DNA of 64,000 bases from Sclerotiophoma versabilis. Its lineage: Eukaryota > Ascomycota > Dothideomycetes > Pleosporales > Didymellaceae. The stretch is taken from positions 310,001 through 374,000 of the forward strand of contig JAAROD010000044.1 of assembly GCA_012274445.1 (NCBI GenBank), in the 5' to 3' direction. Shown here in pieces: positions 54,901 through 64,000 of the stretch. The first letter of the stretch is position 1, and each line of letters begins with the position of its first letter. Position numbers and translations under genes: made by a program. The notes beneath the pieces were generated by a model. That model made no database searches and was not told the origin of the DNA. It worked only from the letters and a program-made list of their open reading frames with translations.

Positions 54901-56313
54901 TGGAACCGACAAGCCGCGGCAGAGTAGGATTGTGGGTCCCAGCGAGGTGGAAATGTGGTTGTACAGGGGATGCATCTTGCTTCAGATTCATGTATCGGTG
55001 AAGTTGGCGAGATGGCGGCGGGCCTTTGTGTTACGACAATGGTTGGAGCTGTTCTGCAGCGTCACGTTCGTTCATGTGCCTGTTGACTGGTCATGTGTGT
55101 GAATTCAGGTGCCTGCATAAGTGTATGCAATGTGCACGCGAAGATCGAGGAAAGAACTGGGCATGGAGATTGATACACAAGACGTGAGTGTGCGACTTCC
55201 TGATACGTGAGACAGACGATCACATTTTGGAAACTGTCAATATCTGAGATTGATCCCACCGGTCAATGTGAATGTTGTTTGTAGTACAGAGGTTCTTGGG
55301 ATGAGCGCCTACCCAACTGGGAAGGCTCTGACAAGCATCAATGACAACCAGATTACTTGCCCTTACCGGTCTTGGCGTTGTGACTAAGCCCGAGATACAT
55401 CGGCGTTTTCGCAGCAAAGCATCTCCCACGTGCCTGCTTCCTCAGTCACCTCGCCGTTCAATCGAATCCTTTGAGGCAGTCTGCGGTAAGCGTACCGCGG
55501 TCCCTACATTTAGAACCCTTTTTGGCGGCGGCGAGAGTAAGTCGGAACCCCCACACGAATCCTTCAAGGACACTGTGTCTGTCAGACGTCATACATCGCA
55601 TTCGCAAGTTTCGTGTTGCGCGATTCAAGCACCCATGTACCCTCCCATGGTCGAGACTGCACGATGATCTGTTGCATGCGAACGCGAGAGCCTCAGCTGG
55701 GCATGCTGACTGACTCGCCCGCACCCCCTTTCGCACACTCGCTTTACTCAAATTAAAGACGACCCAACGCAGTGGTAAGTTGGGCGCGGAAGATTGACAG
55801 CCGACCGAGCGATCCGGGAGAGCTGAGCTGGAACTCGACAGGCGTCATCTATGTATTATTGGCAGTTCGTATCAGCGCATGCGATTCAGGGCCTTGTATG
55901 GGCGATAACCTTTGCGCAGACAGGGAGCGGGACGTAGTGTATCAGAAACATCAGCGACGAAGACTGATAGAGACAGCACAGCAAGCGAATGAAGTAAAGT
56001 TCGTCAGACATTTGCTTATAGCTTAAACGTTGCATTAAGCGGAGACGGAAAAAGGAATAGTTGGGTTGAAGTCGCAAGTAGCTGAACTTTGTTTCGGGGA
56101 CGCTACAAGTGACAGCCGTAGTCCCGCTGAACTAAGAGAGAAGTTTGGCCTGTGCTGATAAGCTTGTCCTTCCATCCCTGCGAACTCCCCACGGCCACTC
56201 CACGCACATGACATCGTCTTTCGCTCACAGTTCGCCGCGCAGCGACTTGGGTATCCTGCCTCGAAGCCTCATCTGACGGCTTGAGGATTTTTGACTGCTG
56301 ACGTTCAATTGTT
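51916..56313. other. 4.4-kb gene-poor stretch
   Basis: Only short overlapping ORFs on both strands (for example 52307-52555 plus, 54131-54530 minus and 55341-55667 plus). None shows a recognised domain, signal peptide or clean splice pattern. I saw no TIR or LTR in it. Confidence 0.5.
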
Positions 56314-56808
56314 ATGTCAACGATGGTTCTGGCCTTTTGGAGGCGCGGGGCGACAGATCTGCAATTAGTACCCGCCGATCAATACCTAGTGGTTGACCCT
56401 TCGAGCAATGAATTTGTCCTTAACCTTTGCCCCCAAGGAAGTGAGGCTATTTGCCTTCAAACCTATGATCCTTCGTTTCGAATTTTGAGTGTGGCCCCCA
56501 CAGTGCACACCTCAGCTTGTTCGCAACTCCTTGACATCATCCCCCAGCGCAGCCCTGCCAACTGGGAATATCCTGGGGACATATGCGACCCAGACTCTCG
56601 GGTTCGGGTGGTTCGTAGTTTGATTGGTTGCCTGAATTTACTCCAACACCCCGATTTGGCGACCCGCATGTTCGGGGAGCTCTGGCCGCAGGGTCATGCC
56701 GGCAACGCGGGATGGACAGTGTGCTGGGACGGCCAATGGCCTCACTCAGCCGCGGAAAAAGTCACTGACGTTTTGTTGGGCATTCATCTCAGATGGCAGA
56801 AGCGTTAA
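56314..56808 (+). CDS. hypothetical protein, 164 residues
   Basis: A single open frame from an ATG, markedly better than its neighbours. The composition is normal with six Cys and several Trp: FWRRGATDLQLVP, FVLNLCPQGSEAICLQTYDPSF, DSRVRVVRSLIGCLNLLQHPDLATRMFGELWPQG, GWTVCWDGQWPHS. No signal peptide, membrane segment or known family was recognised. It may be a lineage-specific orphan or a missing-exon remainder of a longer gene. It lies alone in a gene-poor region. Confidence 0.45.
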   Translation: MSTMVLAFWRRGATDLQLVPADQYLVVDPSSNEFVLNLCPQGSEAICLQTYDPSFRILSVAPTVHTSACSQLLDIIPQRSPANWEYPGDICDPDSRVRVVRSLIGCLNLLQHPDLATRMFGELWPQGHAGNAGWTVCWDGQWPHSAAEKVTDVLLGIHLRWQKR

Positions 56809-57768
56809 GAAGCCTGCGACTGCACTGTGACGACCTGACGTGAAACGTGGTGTGGTAGGCCCGTATACCGACCGAGTGGATTGTGTAAGATACTGGTACG
56901 GCGGCAGAAGGGAGTGGTGCCGCCGTCCGGCCTTATGGCCGCGCGAGCCTCTGTGGTACACTCCAATCCCCAGTCGAGTTCCAAGACAAAACCGATCCCA
57001 CAAGAGCGGGGTCAGCAGACCTGCATGGCTCTCTGTATCCTCCACGTTCTGTGTTAGTGACCAAACTGTACAAAGATGCAGATACGCGCAATTGCATGGC
57101 TGATTGTGTAATGCTCCACGATCTTGGACATCTCGTCACGCATCTACAAGATCTCGATTGAGAGCGGAGATGTGCGAAGTGAGTGGGCGATGATTGCAGA
57201 TAAGTGGGTAGAAATGGTAAAGGCTTACGCACACCAAACTGATTCCGTACAAGTTGCGGGCACCAGGCAGAAGCGGTGAGTGTAATCGCGCTCAGTTAGC
57301 AAGGCCATCCTACGTACGTTTCATGTGACGCAGTAGTACTCGATGCTGGGCTTGATGATTGGGCTGAGTGTTGGTCATTGAAGTGTTCGAAGCAAGTATT
57401 GAGATGCGATAGGCAAGAGTATTGTCCATTGATAAAATTGGTTGTCTTTGCTAACACATCTTCCCCTGTACAACGGGAGTAAGCATATATGGGGTATTCG
57501 CGAAAAGTGTAATTACAGAAGAGCGAGCGTACATGAACAGCGTTAATGATGTCGTGACAGACTTAAACGCCTAGTATGAAACAAGAAAGAAGAGTGTACC
57601 CATCGCTGCGCTAGGTGGGTCTTGTAACGTCCCAGATGCGCACGTTTTATCTGCAATGCTCTCATAGTCTTTATACTTTGTAACTCCTTATGCTGTAGCC
57701 GTGAGGCACAGTTCTAATGCTTTCATTCCACCGTGGTGTCGTGCTGATGTACGTAATGTGGGAAGTAT
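56809..57768. other. intergenic
   Basis: 3' flank of the zinc-finger gene and of the orphan ORF. No gene supported. Confidence 0.45.
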
Positions 57769-59360
57769 TCAGTACATCTTCCGTTCCGGGAAAACCATGT
57801 CATCGTAACCGCTTCCCTGAGGTGGGTAGCCGGTATGTATTGGGGCGCTGTAGTCGTAATTGCTGTCGGACCGAGGATGAGTACCACAAGTAGCGTCTGA
57901 AGATAATGATGAACCACGGCTACTGCGATCGCTGCCATGCTGGTGATATCCTGAGAAGCCTCTGTCCATGGAAGATATCTGCAACTGGGCATAGATCGAG
58001 TGTTGAGCATTGGAGGTGGAAACAGCAGATATCCTTCTGTCTTTGCCCCGACCTCGGATGCCCTTGTTCGAGTTCTTGTATAGCGATGCAAAATACTCCC
58101 AAAGCTCCTTATCTTCTTGCGTCACCCAATCACTTGGGCTGATGTTGGCGAATTTATGTGTGAGAAATCGTAGTGTTGCGGCGTGGAATTTGTTTTGATG
58201 CGACTGTTGTTTATTAGCAATGATTCGATCCAGAAGTATGACCATGACTTACTTTCAGGTTACCCAGTTGAGTAAATTGTTTTCCGCAATCATCAAGCTT
58301 GCAAGTGAAAGGCTTGATCTGCTGGTGAACGATCTTGTGGGCGCGAACGTTGCCGCGCTGTGCAAAAGTCTTGCCACAAACGTCACAACTGTAAGGACGC
58401 TCGCCTGTGTGCCGTCTCTCATGTGTCTACAAGAATCAGATTATGCAATTGGGAACAAAGGAGTCTGCTTACCTTAAGGTTACCGAGTTGTGAGAAGCGC
58501 TGACCACATCCTGATGCTTTGCAGACCTGACTCCATCAGCGAATGTGGACTGTATCTGAACGCGGCAGTACTCACAAAAGGCTTAGCACCGGTATGTGCG
58601 CGAACGTGAATTTCCAAATGCGTCTTTTGGTAGAAGCTTTTGTTGCAACTGGGCATATTGCACTGGTATCTCTTCCTTGGCTTTTGGTTAGGTTTGTTCT
58701 CCTCTTCCTGTGCCAAGGTTAGCAGCGATTCCTGTGAAATCCAAGCCGGACGTGTCGTACCTTGCCAGTGTGTGCTGATTGTGGCGAATCCGGCTGCTTG
58801 GCCTGGATCGCTTTCATCAGAGTGTCGACGTCTGTGGAGAAGTTGACGCCACTGCCTTCGGTCGGTTCAGAACGTGAGCGCTCAACTTCTGCACCGTACG
58901 AAGAACCGTGGTATGACGAACTCGACTGTAAAGGAGACGCTGTGGCTGATTTTGATGAATGTTGATCCGCAGAAAAAGTAGTGCGTGTCTCCTGGAGAGT
59001 GGGCATTTGTTGGACGAGACTTGATCGAGCGTATGAGACATTTTGGGGTACGTCTGCTACGTAGCCCATGGGAAATGCCTGCTGCATATCGTATGGATTG
59101 ACTTGAACCGGATCGAATGCAAATGCCCCAGATTGGTAAGGTACTGATGAGGTCAGGCCGTTTGTCGAGAAGAGTGGCATGCTCATCTCCACACTTGACG
59201 TTGGCTGATGATACGCTCTTGATGCTGGTTGGTTGGTGACAGTGCGCTGTGTGCCGTAATGAGGCATCAGACCAGAGAGAGGCATGTCAGACATGTGGTA
59301 AGTGGGCTGGGTGCGTTGTTGCCAAAGGTCGACATGATGGGAGGCAACCATGGTAGTCAT
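57769..59360 (-). CDS. C2H2 zinc-finger transcription factor, AZF1-like
   Basis: Five exons (59360-58761, 58707-58576, 58526-58473, 58426-58253, 58203-57769), introns of 46-53 bp, giving 464 residues. All junctions are in phase 0 and fall inside or between the fingers. Four tandem C2H2 fingers: RYQCNMPSCNKSFYQKTHLEIH (Cys216, Cys221, His234, His238), VCKASGCGQRFSQLGNLKTHERRH, SCDVCGKTFAQRGNVRAHKIVH and TCKLDDCGKQFTQLGNLKSHQNKFH, with TGERPY-type linkers. The sequence after them, DKELWEYFASLYKNSNKGIRGRGKDR, is typical of the fungal Azf1 group. The N-terminal 200 residues are Ser/Gln/Tyr-rich, likely an activation region. Azf1-type factors act in the nucleus on carbon and cell-wall genes in yeast. 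The targets here are unknown. Confidence 0.93.
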
Positions 59361-62300
59361 GGTCAATCGAGACGTCAATGCCAATAAGCGGCCAGTGGGG
59401 GAGTAGTGGGATGTCGGTGGGTAGGTAGTTGGAGGTGAGCACTGACAATGGCCAGAGCCCAGGGCTGACTGAGGTAAAGCTCTGATAATGAGCTAAGAGA
59501 AGTGCTGAGTGGCGTGAATGGTGCTAGTTGGTAGGGTGTAGATATACTCCGTGGATGCCGCCTATAGTTAGGGGAGACATTGGGTTTACATATGAAAGGC
59601 CGGTTCGCTCGCTCCTCAGAGTGTTCCGTAAATGGGCAAGGATGACGACTGTTGTGGAGCAGACGAAAGGACATGGAGACAGGGAGCAAGCTCGGAGATC
59701 GAGACCAATACTCATGCACCAGATTGAACAGGGTACATCGCTCTCGCATGCAGCCAAGTACTGGTGGGCGAAGGCCACAGATGTTGCTCGGTTTAGGGGT
59801 TTTAGTTAGAATTGACCGGGGTTCGCGTGAGCAGGGGAGGGGTATGCTATCTGCAGAGTAGTGAATGGGGGCCCCGGGGGACTGTGCGGCGGATCAGGGA
59901 TGCAATCTGAAGGCGCCCACACATGCCCAGGGTCGGGACGGGACCGGGGTGCCACAACAAGCCCATGAACGAACGAACAGTGGCTGATCTCAGGTGCTGA
60001 GAAATGTGGGGGCTCTGCTTGAGACAGACGCCCGAGCCGCACCTCATTGGGTGCAGTGGTGACAATAACCAGGGATTTGCCAATCCGTGCCTATTGGAAG
60101 AGCCGCTTCCAGTGTTTTCGGATATTGGCGAATAAGACACAATTCGTTTGCACAGTCGTGGAAGCCGGCTGGAGCCGTCTTGAAAAGTCGCAAGACAGAT
60201 TGCCGGCATGCTCGCGATATGCAAGATCCGCAGCACCCAGTAGCATCTACGATGAGGCATGAAGATCAGCCTAGTGCGCGCGAAGGATCCTAGTGTGGAT
60301 CCCATGATGCTCGTCCTCGGCTGGGCTGCATTCGCGGCGCGTTCTCCTCCTCACTCCCATAAAGCGATTCACGAGCACCCAGACCTAACACACGTGGGTG
60401 CAGGAGCACACTTTGGTGTTGCTTCATGCTGGCGGCCATTGCGGATAGCTGCCTCTTCTCGAGCCCCCACTGAACCACAATCCAAGCCTCTCGCCCATCT
60501 TGCACTAATTGGGACAAACCAAGTGATTGATGCTGTCGTATAGGTGAATGCTGAGCCTCACTCCGTGTGACGCTTTAAGTAATGACTGTGGTGAGGCGGT
60601 AGCCGCACTGACATCCGCACCGAAAGAACTCCTGAGGCGGCTAGATTGTATGGAAACCCCAGGTTGTCAGTCAGGGTTCGCGACTAACGAGTTGATCATC
60701 CAGCTTGAGAAAACGGGCGCAGTGAGTTTGCAAGGGTCAGCGGTTCCAAATAGTACGGCCAGCCTCTTCGGCGAGGTGGACACGGAGCCGCTTCAAGTCG
60801 CGGGTCTGCACAGCAGCGGTTCGTCCGCCAACGCGACCAATAAATATGCACACCGCTACAGTTGATGGTGAAGAAAGGCGGAAAGCAGTGAATGGCGTTC
60901 ATCCCACTGGAGCGGGAATATCAGCACAGCGGGAGAAACGCTTGCTAATGGCATTACTTGTTCCTGCCCATGGCACTAGCGAAGCGAATCCGCGCTTTTT
61001 CTGCCAACTCTGTCAGATCGCAGCTGCATCAAGCATCGCAATTCTCTGCTCCTGAAATCCACCCCAGACCTCTTCACAGCCGCATTCAGAAGAACCTGCA
61101 TGTTGTTACACATTCATTTTCGATCTTGGCTGTTGCCCAGCCCGCCTTCACTGGCAATCAAACTTCAGGCTCGCCGCCGCTGTCGTGACCAATGACTCCA
61201 ACACCTAGCCTTAATCGTCGCCGATGTCTCTGCGTCGCGGTACACGGCATCGCCTCCCCGCAACCTTCCCTGCCTGCCATTCATGCTGTGTGTAGCCATT
61301 CAGCTATTAACGACGTCTGAGTGTTATGGCTCGCATGGGGCTCGATCTTGTGGCTGGCTCCGGAGGAATAGTTACCCTTGAGCAATCAAACGTCGTCATT
61401 TGCCCGAGTCTGCTTCTGAGGTATCATTGACGGATCATTGACAAAAAAAACTCCGATATTCATGTGTCGGCGTTCTTTCCAAACAGATTGAGGTGAGCTC
61501 TGGCCACTCAATCAATGAAGGTTTCAGTTCACGCTTGCTCTGGTCGGCAAACGACACTTGGTCATGCACAGACAATAGAGGGGAGCGATGGTTTGAGGGA
61601 ATGAGCCAACGGGCACTTGTTTGTAGAGCGAGATCTTGTACAACATCCCCAGGTCCATCTTTGACCCCTCAGACACCCTGTCCCAGTCCGCTGAAGAGCT
61701 GCAAGAGCGGAACAACAGAAACCTAAAGGACGTCAGTGGTCGTTCTCTAGGTGAGGATGTATCCTGAATTACTTCCTCGATCTTCATGGATAGGTGGCAA
61801 GCACGCACAGACTTTTGTCGTAGACCCTCAACAGATACGAAGCTGCCATATTCGCGGACCTGCAGTAGCCTGAAACATGCAGATGATCAAGCAACTTCTG
61901 AAGACCTCGCCCGGCGCACTACAGCAAAGACCATCGTTATCGACTATCTGCTGACTGAATGCAGCCTTATGACCGGACAGATTGGATGCCCAGACGTACT
62001 ACCTAAGTACAAAGACACTACAGTGTCACAATATCACTCCAGCATGAAACTATAGTCCGTCCTGCCAGACCTCATCTGGCTGGAAGGTTTTGTCCGCAGC
62101 TCTAACACAACGTTGATGCATGTGCTATACGAACCAGTTTGGGAGGATGCTCTGTTCACGACGATCAAGACTTTTCGCTATTCTCAGTGTTTAGACTTCT
62201 TGCCAATAATCGCTACGTGCACTGGCGCATGCCATCGAGATATAAATCTGGAGACCTCACCCAGAGTTTCCGATCACCACTACCTATATCCTTCTTCTGC

Positions 62301-64000
62301 GGTGTCCCAACACCTGTCACATGTCCTTCTCTATAGTCGTGGCGGCATTATATTAGTGATTAAGATTGAATATCTTTCAATTCCATTATTATAGCCAGTC
62401 GAGGGTTAATCGGTAATTGGCGCCATAAGTTCCATAACCGACCCCTCAACATACCAGAGCAGCAGTGTCCGAACGCCAGACTATGAAAACGGAAAGATTC
62501 GCTAGTTTCCGTGGAGATAACTTTTGCCAATCATGTGTGCTGCCCGTCGCTCAGTAACTAGGGTATTTCAATGTCAAGTTGTCCTGCCAAATCACAATAC
62601 TTGTATGCCATTGCAAGCATTTGCTTGTTGGTGCGGCAGCTTTGTGATCTCTTTCGTCAGCCATGCCCAAGAGAATCTCGTCTTTCTCGCTCCAGAGCAG
62701 GGTCTCTGTAAAGATTCGATACGTCTTCGCCGTATCACAAATCGTACCTCGTCACGTGTGGAAGGACCCATGTCGGCATCTGAGTCAGGCATCGTTGCCC
62801 CGATAAGCGAACGGCAAGCGCTTCGCAGACCCGAAACAACACCAATGCACGTCGCTGCAAACGTCAATCTTCATTGCGAAAGCGAATGGAAACATGCATC
62901 ACTGCACCTCGCTCAAGATGTGTAGTACTTGATTACTATTCTTTGCAAGGTACTGTCCGCTTGGGTACTGGAGCAACGACAGCAGCCACTTCGGTAAAGC
63001 GAATTTGATATGGACAAAAGGGCTGTCTGCATCAAAACTGTGAAGCGAGGCACGCACGAAACTCACGCCGCCACACTCGCAGCCTCGCCTCACATCTTCT
63101 AACATATCTCTGTACATTGCACTGGGAGCCTTTGTGTGGCTGGACAAATCAGGAACCATTTTGCCACGGCGACAATTCCGGAAGTACCCTGCCAGGGTTG
63201 CTGCAAGATCATGCAGGCCCCTGTCCCGAATCTTGCTGCCCAATAGCGAACCCATCATCTTCGACGTGACTCGATCGCTGTGCCTACAACATGCATATGA
63301 TCTTACATTTTCCTAAATCTGTGGAAAAGCGGGCAACACCACGATGACGCCCCTTCAGTCTGCGGTGCGCCATTTCAAAGACGAAGCTTGAACGACATCG
63401 GCGACTGGAGCCAAATTGCCAGCTGCAACTCGCTCGAAGCGTGTGCTAGCCATACGAGATCATCTTCGCGTCTCCCTTTCTGGTCAGACAGGTGGATGCT
63501 TGTGCAGGCAAGATCTCGTGCGACCTGTGGGCCGCAGTCAATCCTCACGCGACATGGATAACACGAACTCGGCCATTCCACAAAAAGGATCTCTCAAGTG
63601 ACAGCAACATATCGAAACGACCTCTGTAACCCACCAGAACGGTACATCCGCACCGTTCCGATCGACGGACCGAGAGTTGTGCTGCACGATGCTGCACTGC
63701 CTCGGCTAGCACGATACAGCTCCGCTGCTTCAACTCCAACCCACCTCGCTCGAGCGGTGTGAGCTCGTGGCCAGCCGCTTTGCTGCTGCCGGTCAACATA
63801 GGGTTGGAACTCTTGAAGATTACATGTCTACTGTTCGATATCTTAAGTAGCTAATTGGGCCCAGACAACGCTCTGCTGTCACATCTGTCGATAAGGTCTT
63901 AGGAGATGTCAACACAAGATCTACATCACCGGACCTGCATCCTATCAGTTGGCCCCAACTCCCGGTGCTCATTTCCATCAAGAATCATTGTCACCCACCA
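59361..64000. other. 4.6-kb stretch to the window end, no supported gene
   Basis: Upstream of the AZF1-like gene and beyond. Many short ORFs lie on both strands at once, for example 60548-60865 plus with 60696-60902 minus, and 62524-62925 plus with 62592-62867 minus. None has a recognised motif. The start of the stretch probably holds a long 5' region of the zinc-finger gene. No transposon ends were noticed. Confidence 0.45.

Overview
The window is nuclear DNA of a filamentous ascomycete, most likely a dothideomycete of the order Pleosporales. The evidence is the gene content (PEX3, YOP1-type, RFX-type, AZF1-type zinc finger, M13 peptidase, GH43 arabinanase-like), the many introns of 45-66 bp with GT..AG ends, and the transposon load. 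The genus is an inference; no rRNA or tRNA gene was found to fix it.

Region 1 (1-4.1 kb) is repeat-influenced. It holds the 3' part of a fungal multigene-family protein cut by the window edge, a 1.24-kb element with 137-bp inverted ends, and a broken second copy of the same family's C-terminus. Region 2 (4.28-10.2 kb) holds three housekeeping or secreted-type genes, all on the minus strand: M13 metallopeptidase, DUF1275 membrane protein and GH43 glycosidase.

Region 3 (10.8-20.35 kb) is a nested transposon island. A roughly 700-bp AT-rich fold-back element flanked by TA has been split by a complete 6,998-bp Ty3/gypsy chromovirus. Its two 499-bp LTRs look identical and it carries a 5-bp target duplication (CGTTG). 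Gag and Pol are open and joined by a U UUU UUA slippery heptamer. The transcript start predicted from the TATA box is complementary to the primer binding site, which suggests self-priming. An antisense ORF at the 3' end encodes a Zn2Cys6-like domain plus coiled coil. A decayed Tc1/mariner transposase follows.

Region 4 (22.6-30.4 kb) looks like a decaying metabolic neighbourhood: an SDR and an alpha/beta hydrolase in divergent orientation, an unidentified broken gene, a broken MFS transporter, an epoxide-hydrolase-like gene, and an F-box gene with two in-frame TGA codons. Region 5 (31-37 kb) has a small secreted cysteine-rich protein, a beta-carbonic anhydrase, an F-box protein related to the broken one, and a coiled-coil protein.

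Region 6 (38.5-51.9 kb) is the core-genome block: PEX3, a GT8 glycosyltransferase, a weak small ORF, a YOP1/REEP protein, an RFX transcription factor, an ACC-synthase-like PLP enzyme and a 293-aa F-box-like protein. Region 7 (51.9-64 kb) is gene-poor. It has one plausible orphan ORF (56.3 kb) and an AZF1-type four-finger C2H2 regulator (57.8-59.4 kb); I could support nothing else there.
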